From the NCBI GenBank assembly GCA_902778455.1, contig CACYXR010000002.1, forward strand, positions 62,001-126,000: DNA of 64,000 nucleotides, given 5' to 3'. Position numbers and translations under genes: made by a program. Under the pieces are notes generated by a model. That model worked only from the letters and a program-made list of their open reading frames with translations, was not told the origin of the DNA and did not search any database. The stretch is from an uncultured Selenomonadaceae bacterium (GTDB taxonomy: Bacteria; Bacillota; Negativicutes; Selenomonadales; Selenomonadaceae). Below, piece after piece: positions 15,127 to 23,382 of the stretch; within the stretch, counting starts at the first letter, position 1, and each line of letters starts with the position of its first letter.

Positions 15127-17187
15127 ATGGAACTATTTGACGGCGTCGGCGGGCTTTCTGGCGTCGGGGCGAAACGAGCGGCGGCGCTTTCGCGTCTCGG
15201 TATTTCAACGCTGTTTGATTTGCTGTCTTATTATCCGCGCGCCTATATCGATCAGAGCACGGTTCGTCAGTTCTCGACGCTGACACCGGGGACAGAGGCC
15301 ACCGTTTTGGGCACCATTGTCCAGTCAAGTGAGCGAAAAGCGGTGCGGGGCATGAGTGTTTTGACCGTACGCTTAAGTGACGGCACTGGTTATTTGTCGA
15401 TTACATGGTTCAACCAGCCTTATCTTGCGAAAAAAATGGTCGTCGGTCGGCGCGTCCTTGCGACGGGGAAAGTCGATTATGCTTACGGCGGGCATGGCGG
15501 CCTTGCGATGACGCAAATGGCGGCTTTCGAAGTACTTGAGGACGGCGAGGCGGCATCGCGAGGCAATGTGCTTCCCGTTTACGCGGCGACCTCCGGCCTG
15601 AAGCAAAAATTTCTCCGCGACCTGATGAGGCAGGCGATTCAGAAAAAGCCGGAAATGCCGGAAGTGATTCCGGAAAGCGTACGTTCACGTTATACATTGA
15701 TGGGGCGAGACGAGGCGTTCCGTTTCGTTCATTTTCCGCCGTCGATGAAAGCATTGTCGGAGGCGCGGGCACGGCTCGCGTTTGAAGAATTGTATCTGAT
15801 TCAGTGCGGACTGCTGCTCTTGAAAAAGAAGACGCAGGATAAGGAGCAGGGGGTCCGGCATTTGATGAACGGGAGTCTTGTGAAAAAAGTCGAGGCGGCG
15901 CTCCCGTTCCAATTGACGGAAGGGCAGGAAAAGGCCTGGAAAGAGATTGCTGCCGATATGGAAAAGCCGACGCCGATGCGGCGGCTCGTACAGGGCGACG
16001 TCGGCTCGGGCAAGACCGCCGTCGCGCTTCTCGCCCTCGTCAAGACTGTGGAAAACGGCTATCAGGGCGTCCTGATGGCGCCGACGGAAATCCTCGCGCG
16101 CCAGCATAGCGAGACATTTTCGCGGCTTCTGGCGGGCACGGGCATCCGCATCGGGCTGCTTTCCGGGAAACTTTCGCCCAAGCAGCATGAGGAAACGCTT
16201 GCTGAGATTGCGGCGCATAAAATCGACATAGTCATTGGGACCCACGCGTTGATTCAGGACAAGGTTTGTTACGATGAGCTGGGGCTTGTCGTGACCGACG
16301 AGCAACATCGTTTCGGCATCGCCCAGCGTGCCGAGCTGAAAAAGCGGGGAGAAAAGACGCCGGATGTGCTCGTCATGACGGCGACGCCGATTCCTCGGAC
16401 GATGACCTTGACGGTTTACGGCGATCTTGACGTGTCGCGCATCGAAAGCTTGCCGCCGGGGCGAAAGCCGGTGCGGACTTTCGTGCGGACGGAGGAACGG
16501 CGTGGGCTGATATATAACTTCGTGAAAAAGGAAATCGAGGCTGGGCGGCAGGCTTATGTTGTCTGTCCGTTGATCGAGGAAAGCGAGGAATCGGACCTGC
16601 CGTCGGCTGAAGCAATTTACGAAGAGCTTTCCGGCGGTATATTTTGGGGCATTCCTTGCGGACTGGTGCATGGCAAGCTGAAGCCGAAGGAAAAGGAAGA
16701 GGCCATGCGCGCGTTTTACGAAGGGGAAACGAAGCTTCTCGTCGCGACGACGGTCATTGAGGTCGGCGTGGACGTGCCGAACGCGACTGTCATGGTAGTG
16801 GAGCACGCCGAGCGATTCGGCCTTGCGCAGCTTCATCAGCTTCGCGGGCGTATCGGTCGGGGAAAATATCAATCGTACTGTATCTTGATCGGCGGCGGGA
16901 AAGAGGGAGCCGAGAATGAGCGCCTGCGCGCGATGGAGCGCACGGCCAGCGGTTTCGCTCTCGCGGAAGAGGATTTGCGGCTTCGCGGGCCGGGACAATT
17001 TTTCGGTTCGATGCAGCATGGGCTGGGCGACCTCAAAATCGCGAACGTGCTCCGCGATACGGATATCCTGATCCGCGCAAGGCGCGCGGCGATGGAAACG
17101 ATGGAAGAGGCGCGGGATATGCGTTATGTGCTGGAGGTATTGCGGCTGAACTATAGCGACCGCTTCGGAAAAATCATGGACGCGTAA
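15127..17187 (+). CDS. recG: ATP-dependent DNA helicase RecG
   Basis: RecG remodels stalled forks and branch-migrates Holliday junctions. From the ATG at 15127 (GGAGG six bases upstream) it is 686 residues, the usual family length; a longer reading back to 14983 would run through the promoter and is rejected. An N-terminal wedge domain with helix-hairpin-helix-like GVGAKRAAALSRLGI is followed by helicase motifs: GDVGSGKT (Walker A), TDEQHRFG (DExH), TATPIPRT and the C-terminal LHQLRGRIGRG. Family A repeat copy 1 lies downstream. Confidence 0.96.
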   Translation: MELFDGVGGLSGVGAKRAAALSRLGISTLFDLLSYYPRAYIDQSTVRQFSTLTPGTEATVLGTIVQSSERKAVRGMSVLTVRLSDGTGYLSITWFNQPYLAKKMVVGRRVLATGKVDYAYGGHGGLAMTQMAAFEVLEDGEAASRGNVLPVYAATSGLKQKFLRDLMRQAIQKKPEMPEVIPESVRSRYTLMGRDEAFRFVHFPPSMKALSEARARLAFEELYLIQCGLLLLKKKTQDKEQGVRHLMNGSLVKKVEAALPFQLTEGQEKAWKEIAADMEKPTPMRRLVQGDVGSGKTAVALLALVKTVENGYQGVLMAPTEILARQHSETFSRLLAGTGIRIGLLSGKLSPKQHEETLAEIAAHKIDIVIGTHALIQDKVCYDELGLVVTDEQHRFGIAQRAELKKRGEKTPDVLVMTATPIPRTMTLTVYGDLDVSRIESLPPGRKPVRTFVRTEERRGLIYNFVKKEIEAGRQAYVVCPLIEESEESDLPSAEAIYEELSGGIFWGIPCGLVHGKLKPKEKEEAMRAFYEGETKLLVATTVIEVGVDVPNATVMVVEHAERFGLAQLHQLRGRIGRGKYQSYCILIGGGKEGAENERLRAMERTASGFALAEEDLRLRGPGQFFGSMQHGLGDLKIANVLRDTDILIRARRAAMETMEEARDMRYVLEVLRLNYSDRFGKIMDA

Positions 17188-17228
17188 TATTCTTTTTTCA
17201 GAATGGATTGTTACGATTACAATACTTC

Positions 17229-17346
17229 CTTGCCCTCCTCTATGGGGAAGTGAACCGCCGAAGGCGGTGGGTGAGGTTTCGGGCAACGTTGATAAGACCT
17301 CATCCGGCACCCTTTGGGTGCCACCTTCCCCAAAGGGAAAGGCAAG
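17229..17346. repeat. Family A hairpin repeat, copy 1
   Basis: About 118 bp between recG and the VTT gene. The left half contains CTTGCCCTCC and a GCCGAAGGC hairpin ending in GGTGAGG; the right half is its mirror, CCTCATCCGG, an ACCCTTTGGGT hairpin and CCTTCCCCAAAGGG ending in GGCAAG. The other copies are at 19512, 21623, 34948 and 56278. Confidence 0.85.
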
Positions 17347-17370
17347 TTCTATGGACAGGGGGGATGAATA

Positions 17371-18087
17371 TTGCGCGTCAAATCGGAAGGCACGGTCAAG
17401 CTCGCTGCCTTTTTTTTGCTCGTTTTGCTGATTGCGGGCATTTGGCTTCTTTGTCCCGGGGAGTGCGCCCGCCTTTGGCACATCATGACCTGCGGGGATA
17501 TGCAGGAAACGATTGATTTTATTCGCTCCTTCGGCGTTTGGGCAATGTTTTTCAGCTTCTGCCTCGACGTCCTCGTCAACGCCCTCGGCTTTTTGCCGTC
17601 TATTTTCATCTCGACGGCGAACGGCGTGCTTTTCGGCGTCGTGCCGGGCGTCATCGTATCATGGCTTGCGGAAACGACGGGCGTGATTATAAGTTTTTTC
17701 CTGATGCGGACGATCCTGCGGGACTCGGCGGAAAAGCTGATACAGAAAAGTCCATACCTGACCAGGCTCGACGAATTCAGCGGGGAAAAAGGTTTTCAAC
17801 TGATGCTGGTTGCGCGCACGCTGCCGTATTTTCCTTCGGGCATACTGACGGCTCTCGGCGCAGTCAGCCGCATCAGTGCCAAAGATTATATGCTTTCCAA
17901 TCTAATAGGAAAGTTCCCGTCGACGGCTTTGGAAGTCATTATCGGACATGACGCGGTACTGTTCCATGAGCACATGGATCGTCTGGCGCTTGTAGTGACG
18001 CTGGCGGCGGCCGTTTACGCCGCGCTCTGGTATGTGCAGAAACGGCGGGGAAAGAAAGATAAGAACGACAGCAATGCAAATGAATAA
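17371..18087 (+). CDS. VTT-domain (DedA/TVP38 type) membrane protein
   Basis: This 238-residue protein has about five hydrophobic segments: 9-28, 50-75, 85-110, 150-185 and 210-228. The central F-ARTLPYFPSGILTALGAVSRI stretch (around 150) corresponds to the conserved F..R-P..P element of VTT/TVP38 proteins. Family members are thought to move or scramble lipids or handle undecaprenyl phosphate, but the substrate here cannot be told. The start is TTG after GGGGGG. The C-terminal tail is highly charged (KKRRGKKDKNDSN type). Confidence 0.8.
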   Translation: MRVKSEGTVKLAAFFLLVLLIAGIWLLCPGECARLWHIMTCGDMQETIDFIRSFGVWAMFFSFCLDVLVNALGFLPSIFISTANGVLFGVVPGVIVSWLAETTGVIISFFLMRTILRDSAEKLIQKSPYLTRLDEFSGEKGFQLMLVARTLPYFPSGILTALGAVSRISAKDYMLSNLIGKFPSTALEVIIGHDAVLFHEHMDRLALVVTLAAAVYAALWYVQKRRGKKDKNDSNANE

Positions 18088-18111
18088 TAATTATGGGGGA
18101 CAATTTACTCA

Positions 18112-19506
18112 ATGGAAAAGAAGAACAATTCCTTTTCGGGGACGGTAGGTTTTATCCTTGCGGCTGCGGGCAGCGCAATCGGGTTGGGAAATATCTGGAG
18201 ATTCCCGTATTACGCGGCAAAAAACGGCGGCGGCGTATTTCTGGCCACATACCTGTTTTTGCTTTTGACCTTCGGCATCACGCTTTTGATTACGGAAATC
18301 TCTATCGGCCGAAAGACGAAGCACAGCCCGCTCAAGGCCTATGGAGTGATTCATCCGCGCTGGCGCTGGATCGGAATATTTTCCACGCTTGTACCGTTCA
18401 TTATTCTTCCTTATTACTGTGTGATCGGCGGTTGGGTGCTTAAATATTTCACCGTCTTTTTGTGCGGCAATCTTGAGCATGCCGTGGATCCCGGATATTT
18501 CGGGGCCTACATTACGGGCATGGCGCAGCCGCTGGCGTTCATGGCGGTTTACATTTTTCTGACTGCATTTGTCATTTATCGGGGCATTAACGAAGGCATA
18601 GAAAAAATGTCGCGGATACTGATGCCGATTCTTTTGCTCCTGGTCATCGCCATCGCCATTTTCTGCCTGACCATTAGCCACAATGACGGTACAGTGACCC
18701 GCACTGGCCTGGAAGGCCTGTGGATTTACCTTGTCCCGGATATTTCCGGGATGACGGTCGGGGATTTCTTTTCGGTAATTTTGGACGCCATGGGACAGCT
18801 CTTTTTCTCCATCAGCGTCGCTATGGGCATCATGATCGCTTACGGCGCTTACTTTGATGATTGCGGGAACATTTTCAAGAGCGCGACGCAAATCGAGTTC
18901 TTTGATACCTTCGTAGCCTTTCTCGCCGGCGTCATGATTATTTTGCCGGTCTATGTGTTTTTGGGAAAAGAGGGCATGAGCGCTTCCGGGCCTTCGCTCT
19001 TGTTCGTTTCGATGCCGAAAGTCTTTAACGCGATGGGCGCTGTCGGCCATGTCGTCGGCGCGGCCTTTTTCCTGATGGTTTTCTTCGCGGCGCTGACCAG
19101 CTCGATTTCCATCATGGAAGCCGTGATCTCGTCGCTGATGGAAGCGTTCTCCTGGTCGCGGGAAAAAGCGACGATCATTGAGGGGATTATCGCGGTCGCT
19201 ATTGGCGTTCTCGTCTGCCTCGGCTACAACGTGCTGTATTTTGAAATGCCTCTGCCGAACGGCGCGACGGGACAGATTCTTGACCTGTTCGACTTCTTCA
19301 GCAACAATATTTTCATGCCGGTCGTCGCCATCGCCACATGCCTTTTGATTGGCTGGGGCGTGACGCCCGCTGTCGTAATCGAGGAAATGACGAAAAACGG
19401 AGAGGAGTTCCGATTCAAGGGGATATATTCCGTGATGATCCGGTTCATCGTTCCGCTCCTGCTGCTGATTCTGTTTTTGCAATCCGTCGGGATATTGAAG
19501 GTGTGA
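18112..19506 (+). CDS. Sodium-dependent transporter, NSS family
   Basis: This is a 464-residue Na+-coupled symporter of the neurotransmitter:sodium symporter family (LeuT fold). The N-terminal helix 1 signature AAAGSAIGLGNIWRFPYYA (residues 16-34) binds Na+ and substrate in LeuT; the partially unwound helix 6 is SISVAMGIMIAYGAYF near 236. About eleven membrane helices are visible, as in many bacterial members. Amino acids are the likely substrate (inference). GGGGGAC precedes the ATG. Family A copy 2 directly follows the stop. Confidence 0.92.
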   Translation: MEKKNNSFSGTVGFILAAAGSAIGLGNIWRFPYYAAKNGGGVFLATYLFLLLTFGITLLITEISIGRKTKHSPLKAYGVIHPRWRWIGIFSTLVPFIILPYYCVIGGWVLKYFTVFLCGNLEHAVDPGYFGAYITGMAQPLAFMAVYIFLTAFVIYRGINEGIEKMSRILMPILLLLVIAIAIFCLTISHNDGTVTRTGLEGLWIYLVPDISGMTVGDFFSVILDAMGQLFFSISVAMGIMIAYGAYFDDCGNIFKSATQIEFFDTFVAFLAGVMIILPVYVFLGKEGMSASGPSLLFVSMPKVFNAMGAVGHVVGAAFFLMVFFAALTSSISIMEAVISSLMEAFSWSREKATIIEGIIAVAIGVLVCLGYNVLYFEMPLPNGATGQILDLFDFFSNNIFMPVVAIATCLLIGWGVTPAVVIEEMTKNGEEFRFKGIYSVMIRFIVPLLLLILFLQSVGILKV

Positions 19507-19511
19507 TGAAA

Positions 19512-19650
19512 TTGACCTTCCCATCTGGGGAAGGTGGCGCACGAAGCGCGTCGGATGAGGTTTTGTCAACGTTGCTGAAAACCTCGCCCACAGTTCTCGC
19601 GGTCCCCGAAACAAGCCACTGGACTGTTTCGCCCCTATGGGGAAGGCTTG
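19512..19650. repeat. Family A hairpin repeat, copy 2
   Basis: About 139 bp between the NSS transporter and dapB, starting TTGACCTTCCCATCTGGGGA and ending CTATGGGGAAGGCTTG. It keeps the GGTGGCGCACGAAGCGCGTC and GGATGAGGTTTT blocks; the right half has CAGTCCACTG-type pairing (CACTGGACTGTTTCG) as in copy 5. Confidence 0.8.
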
Positions 19651-19675
19651 TATTCATGTATTTTTTAATGTTTCC

Positions 19676-19705
19676 TTGCTTTTTACAGGGAATATGTGTT
19701 ACAGT
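19676..19705 (+). promoter_or_regulatory. Possible promoter of dapB-asd
   Basis: TTGCTT (19676-19681), an 18-base spacer and TACAGT (19700-19705), about 65 bases before the dapB ATG. Confidence 0.4.
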
Positions 19706-19771
19706 AAATACGTTATTTTTTGAAGGCTTTTGCTTTCAGCGTTTTCCTTGGCATTATTTGGAGGCGATGAC

Positions 19772-20560
19772 ATGGTTAAGGTTTTGGTGAACGGCGCTTG
19801 CGGGCGCATGGGGCAGTCCGTGGTCAAAGCGGTGCTGGCTGACGAAGAGCTTTCTCTGGTCGCGGCAGTGGACATCCGCGCAGAGGAAGACGCGGGCACT
19901 ATGGTCGGGCAGTCTCCCTGCGGAGTACCGGTGACGACGAATCTCGCGGACGCCATCGACAAGGCGCATCCCGACGTCATGGTGGATTTCACGCGTCCGG
20001 ACGTGGCGCTGCAAAACGCGATTACGGCGATTGAAAGCGGCGTTTCGCCTGTCATCGGCACGACCGGACTGAATGACGATGCGAAAAAGCAGCTTTCGAC
20101 ACTGGCAGAAAAGAAAAAAACGCCGTGCTTCATCGCTCCGAATTTCGCGATCGGCGCGGTACTGATGATGATGATGGCAAAACAGGCTGCGAAATATATG
20201 CCGAATGTTGAGATTATCGAGCTGCATCACGACAACAAGCTCGATGCTCCTTCGGGTACAGCGCTCCAGACGGCGGAACTGATCCGCGAGGTGCGCGGCG
20301 ATATGCGGCAGGGCCATCCCGACGAAAAAGAGACAATCCCCGGCGCGCGGGGCGCGGTCGTCGGAGGATTGCACATCCACAGCGTACGGCTTCCGGGCTA
20401 TGTCGCCCATCAGGAGATCATCTTCGGCGGGCTGGGACAGACACTCTCGATTCGTCATGACTCGATGGATCGCGAGTCCTTCATGCCGGGCGTCGTGCTG
20501 GCGTGCAAAAAGGTCCGCTCGCTCTCCGGGTTGGTAGTCGGATTGGAAAAGTTGCTGTAA
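19772..20560 (+). CDS. dapB: 4-hydroxy-tetrahydrodipicolinate reductase
   Basis: DapB reduces 4-hydroxy-tetrahydrodipicolinate in the diaminopimelate/lysine pathway. The Rossmann motif VNGACGRMGQ begins at residue 4, and the substrate site HHDNKLDAPSGTA lies near 151-163. With the ATG at 19772 (GGAGG eight bases upstream) the protein has 262 residues, as usual; an upstream GTG/ATG-type extension back to 19730 lacks a ribosome site and adds nothing conserved. It is followed at 18 bases by asd, the enzyme that makes the pathway's aspartate semialdehyde. Confidence 0.95.
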   Translation: MVKVLVNGACGRMGQSVVKAVLADEELSLVAAVDIRAEEDAGTMVGQSPCGVPVTTNLADAIDKAHPDVMVDFTRPDVALQNAITAIESGVSPVIGTTGLNDDAKKQLSTLAEKKKTPCFIAPNFAIGAVLMMMMAKQAAKYMPNVEIIELHHDNKLDAPSGTALQTAELIREVRGDMRQGHPDEKETIPGARGAVVGGLHIHSVRLPGYVAHQEIIFGGLGQTLSIRHDSMDRESFMPGVVLACKKVRSLSGLVVGLEKLL

Positions 20561-20578
20561 AGAAAGGAAAGAAACGAT

Positions 20579-21610
20579 ATGAAGAAGTACAATACGGCGA
20601 TTCTCGGCGCTACGGGTGCGGTAGGGCAGGAATTCCTGAAGCTGATCGAGGAACGGGACTTTCCCTTTGACAACCTGAAGCTTCTCGCGTCAAAGCGTTC
20701 GGCGGGCACGAAGCTAACGGTCAAGGGCAAAGAATACGTTGTTGAGGAAGCGACGGAGGACTCCTTCAAGGACGTAAAAATCGCGCTGTTTGCCGGCGGC
20801 TCCATCAGCAAGACCTTTGCTGAGCCTGCGGTCAAGGCGGGTGCAGTAGTCATCGACAATTCCTCGACCTTCCGCATGGATCCGGATGTGCCGCTGGTGG
20901 TGCCCGAGGTCAATCCCGAGGCCATCTCGCAGCACAAGGGCATCATCGCAAACCCGAACTGCTCGACAATCATCATGGTCATGGCGCTTAAGCCGCTGCA
21001 TGACGTGAAAAAAATCAAGCGCGTCGTCGTTTCGACCTATCAGGCGGTTTCCGGCGGCGGCAAGGAAGCGATGGCGGAGCTGGAGCAGCAGGTGGACGAC
21101 ATCGTGAACGGCCGTCCGGTCAAGGCGGAAATCCTGCCCGGCGCAAGCCTTGCCAAGCATTACCAGATTGCGTTCAACCTGATTCCGCAGATTGACGTCT
21201 TCAAAGAAAATCTCTATACAAAAGAAGAAATGAAGATGATCGATGAGACGCGGAAAATCATGTCCGCGCCGGATATGCGCATCACGGCGACCACGGTGCG
21301 CGTGCCTGTCTACCGCAGCCATGCGGAGTCGGTCAATGTCGAATTCGAGGACGAGGTCACGGAGGAAGCCGCGAAAAAGGCATTTGCCGCATTCCCCGGT
21401 CTCATCGTGAACGACAATCCCGATGAAATGGAATATCCGATGCCGCTTTTCACGTCCGGCAAGGATGACGTCGAAGTCGGACGCATCCGCAAAGACTACT
21501 CGGTGGATCACGGACTGAATTTCTGGCTCTGCGGCGACCAGATCCGCAAAGGCGCGGCGCTCAACGCGCTGCAGATCGCGGAGTATATGATAAAACACGA
21601 GATGGTTTAA
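20579..21610 (+). CDS. asd: Aspartate-semialdehyde dehydrogenase
   Basis: Asd reduces aspartyl phosphate to aspartate semialdehyde, the branch precursor for lysine, diaminopimelate, threonine and methionine. The 343-residue protein shows the NADP-binding ILGATGAVGQEFL, the catalytic Cys in NPNCSTI near residue 126, the SGGGKEAM element and the His-containing RVPVYRSHAESV block. AAAGGAAAG precedes the ATG. It forms an operon with dapB, and family A copy 3 follows it. Confidence 0.96.
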   Translation: MKKYNTAILGATGAVGQEFLKLIEERDFPFDNLKLLASKRSAGTKLTVKGKEYVVEEATEDSFKDVKIALFAGGSISKTFAEPAVKAGAVVIDNSSTFRMDPDVPLVVPEVNPEAISQHKGIIANPNCSTIIMVMALKPLHDVKKIKRVVVSTYQAVSGGGKEAMAELEQQVDDIVNGRPVKAEILPGASLAKHYQIAFNLIPQIDVFKENLYTKEEMKMIDETRKIMSAPDMRITATTVRVPVYRSHAESVNVEFEDEVTEEAAKKAFAAFPGLIVNDNPDEMEYPMPLFTSGKDDVEVGRIRKDYSVDHGLNFWLCGDQIRKGAALNALQIAEYMIKHEMV

Positions 21611-21622
21611 TATGTTTTAAAT

Positions 21623-21764
21623 CTTGCCTTCCCCTTGAGGGGAAGGTGGCAGCCGAAGGCTGACGGATGAGGTGTAAAAACGTAACGCTTGACACAAACG
21701 CAAGGTTGTTGCCACCTCATCCATCGCTAAAGCGGTCCCCCTTCCCCTCAAAAGGGAAGGCAAG
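21623..21764. repeat. Family A hairpin repeat, copy 3
   Basis: About 142 bp between asd and ireB and the cleanest copy. CTTGCCTTCCCCTTGAGGGG, then a GCAGCCGAAGGCTG hairpin and GGATGAGGTG; a variable middle; then CACCTCATCC, a CGCTAAAGCG hairpin and CCTTCCCCTCAAAAGGGAAG ending in GCAAG. The outer ends are an inverted repeat. Confidence 0.9.
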
Positions 21765-21792
21765 GTTTGTTTGACGACTAGGAGGGAACAGA

Positions 21793-22065
21793 ATGGATTG
21801 GGTCAGCGACGAGACAATGCTGTTTCGACCCGCGGCGGAAGAAAACGCGGCGGAAAAAACAATCAAAAGAGTCTGCGCGGCGATGGAAGAAAAGGGCTAC
21901 AATCCTATCAACCAGCTTGTCGGCTATCTGCTTTCGGGCGACCCGGCCTATATCACGAGCCACAATGACGCCCGCAGCATCATTAGGAAAATCGAACGTG
22001 ACGAGCTCCTGGAGGAATTCGTGCGTTTCTATCTCGCGCAGATGAAAAAAGAGAGCGGGAAATGA
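21793..22065 (+). CDS. IreB family regulatory phosphoprotein
   Basis: This 90-residue protein belongs to the IreB (DUF965) family, small phosphoproteins that in Enterococcus are targets of the PASTA kinase IreK and affect envelope stress resistance. The conserved core [30 protein letters not shown] (residues 37-66) is nearly invariant in the family, and an N-terminal Thr (DETMLF) is in place for phosphorylation. It overlaps ruvX by four bases. The usual alaS upstream is absent, with asd and a repeat in its place. Confidence 0.94.
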   Translation: MDWVSDETMLFRPAAEENAAEKTIKRVCAAMEEKGYNPINQLVGYLLSGDPAYITSHNDARSIIRKIERDELLEEFVRFYLAQMKKESGK

Positions 22066-22484
22066 CGGAGCAGCGGATTCTCGGCCTTGACGTCGGCGAC
22101 AGGACGGTGGGCGTCGCGGCCAGCGATCTTCTGCTGATGACCGCGCAGGGCGTCGAGACCATCCGACGGGAGACGTTGGAAAAAGATTTATCGCGTCTGG
22201 ACGAGCTGATGCGCGAATACGACGCCGTGAAACTCGTCGTCGGTCTGCCGCGCAATATGAACGGCACGGAGGGCGAGCGCTGCGAAGTCGTGCGTGCTTT
22301 TTCCGACGCCATCAAGGAAAAGCGTCCCGACGCGGAAATCATTTTCCGGGACGAGCGCCTTTCGACAGTCGCGGCCACGAAATCTCTGATTGCGGCGGAC
22401 GTCAGCCGAAAAAAACGCAAGAAGGTCATCGACAAAATGGCGGCGGTCTTTATCCTGCAAGGATATTTGGACAGCCTAATATGA
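22062..22484 (+). CDS. ruvX: YqgF/RuvX family putative pre-16S rRNA nuclease
   Basis: This 140-residue RNase H-fold protein is related to Holliday junction resolvases and acts in 16S rRNA 5' end maturation in E. coli (YqgF). The first catalytic Asp is in [13 protein letters not shown] (residues 8-20), the second acidic site in [11 protein letters not shown] near 96, and the third Asp in [14 protein letters not shown] near 125. The gene overlaps ireB (ATGA), a conserved pairing in Firmicutes. A terminator follows. Confidence 0.92.
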   Translation: MTEQRILGLDVGDRTVGVAASDLLLMTAQGVETIRRETLEKDLSRLDELMREYDAVKLVVGLPRNMNGTEGERCEVVRAFSDAIKEKRPDAEIIFRDERLSTVAATKSLIAADVSRKKRKKVIDKMAAVFILQGYLDSLI

Positions 22485-22489
22485 AAATG

Positions 22490-22552
22490 AAAAAACCGGC
22501 GATCGAGCTATGCTTCTCTTGGGGAGCACGGCGGCGATTGCCGGGTTTTTTG
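22490..22552 (+). terminator. Terminator after ruvX
   Basis: CCGGCGATCG (22496-22505) pairs with CGATTGCCGG (22535-22544) with one mismatch, flanked by A6 on the left and GT6 on the right. Confidence 0.8.
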
Positions 22553-22585
22553 TTTACATCTATCATGCAAAATATGTATATCAAC

Positions 22586-22623
22586 TTGACAACAAGCAAT
22601 ATCAAAGGATATACTTTGTATAT
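22586..22623 (+). promoter_or_regulatory. mazEF promoter with palindromic operator
   Basis: TTGACA (22586-22591), an 18-base spacer and TATACT (22610-22615). The -10 element lies inside a perfect 15-base inverted repeat ATATAC-TTT-GTATAT (22609-22623), a likely site for autorepression by the antitoxin. Confidence 0.7.
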
Positions 22624-22643
22624 ACAGTAAGGAGGGGATTGTT

Positions 22644-22889
22644 GTGACTGCAGCGATTCAAAAATGGGGAAACAGTCAAGGCATTCGAATTTCCCGCGAG
22701 CTGCTTGCCGCGCTTAAATGGCGAGTTGATGAACAAATTCGTCTTACGGTTGAAAATAATAAACTGATTATTGAGCCCGTCTCCCCGCCTGAGAAAATAT
22801 CTTTGAAAGATGTATTTGCCGGTTATTCCGGTGACTATGAACCTTTTGAAGTAAACTGGGGAGAAAGGGTCGGAAACGAAGTATGGTAA
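22644..22889 (+). CDS. mazE: MazE-type antitoxin (AbrB/SpoVT fold)
   Basis: This 81-residue protein has the MazE DNA-binding start IQKWGNSQGIRISRELLAAL (residues 5-24) and a C-terminal acidic/aromatic tail (SGDYEPFEVNWGE) of the kind that blocks the toxin. The start is GTG after GGAGGGG. It overlaps mazF by seven bases. It should neutralise MazF and repress the operon through the upstream palindrome (inference from the family). Base composition is more AT-rich than the neighbouring operons, which suggests acquisition. Confidence 0.92.
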   Translation: MTAAIQKWGNSQGIRISRELLAALKWRVDEQIRLTVENNKLIIEPVSPPEKISLKDVFAGYSGDYEPFEVNWGERVGNEVW

Positions 22890-23215
22890 GGCAAGGAGAT
22901 ATTATCAAAGTCAGCTTCAGCCCGCAGCGGGGGCACGAACAAGCGGGATATCGACCTGCTTTGATTGTGAGTAACGACCTTTTTATTGAAAAGACAAAAA
23001 TGGCGATTGTTTGCCCGATTACGAATTCTAACAATGGTTTTCCACTGCATGTTTCACTGGACAATCGTACGGTTACTACCGGATTCGTTTTATGTGAGCA
23101 CTTGCGAACGCTTGACTTGACAGCAAGACCGTATAATTTCGTGGAACGAATACCTGCCGACATTTTGCAAAAAGTAATCCAATTAACTACTGCCGAATTA
23201 GAAATAATATTATAG
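22883..23215 (+). CDS. mazF: MazF/PemK-type mRNA interferase toxin
   Basis: This 110-residue endoribonuclease shows the family start RQGDIIKVSFSPQRGHEQAG (residues 3-22) with the catalytic Arg region, followed by RPALIVSNDLF and CPITNSNNGFPLHV. The C-terminal part FVLCEHLRTLDLTAR corresponds to the conserved -DQ-R-LD element of MazF, with EHLRTLD here. It is complete and follows mazE with overlap, so the module looks functional. Confidence 0.93.
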   Translation: MVRQGDIIKVSFSPQRGHEQAGYRPALIVSNDLFIEKTKMAIVCPITNSNNGFPLHVSLDNRTVTTGFVLCEHLRTLDLTARPYNFVERIPADILQKVIQLTTAELEIIL

Positions 23216-23286
23216 CTTTGGACCGAATAATCTATGACCTTTTTCTTATTTCTTGCTTTTTTTATAAATTTTTTATAGAACGCTAT

Positions 23287-23313
23287 TAAGAAAAATCCGT
23301 GTTTTGCCGATAA
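23287..23313 (+). promoter_or_regulatory. Sigma-28 (SigD/FliA) type promoter of flagellin
   Basis: TAAG (23287-23290), a 15-base spacer and a perfect GCCGATAA (23306-23313), the flagellar sigma factor consensus, 70 bases before the flagellin start. Confidence 0.85.
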
Positions 23314-23382
23314 CATGGGTGAAAGAATAAATTTGGGCTGTGCTTTTGGGCAGGACGCCTGAGATTTAGCGGAGGGATTGTC

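Noticed and set aside
15685-17481. A 598-codon open frame on the minus strand opposite recG
   Set aside because: It overlaps the well-supported recG over nearly its whole length, its translation is Arg/His/Pro-rich without recognisable domains, and it is the usual antisense shadow of a gene with GC-rich third positions.
18109-19614. A 501-codon minus-strand frame opposite the NSS transporter
   Set aside because: Same reason: it is antisense to a membrane protein with clear family signatures and gives an Arg/Asp/His-rich sequence with no domain.
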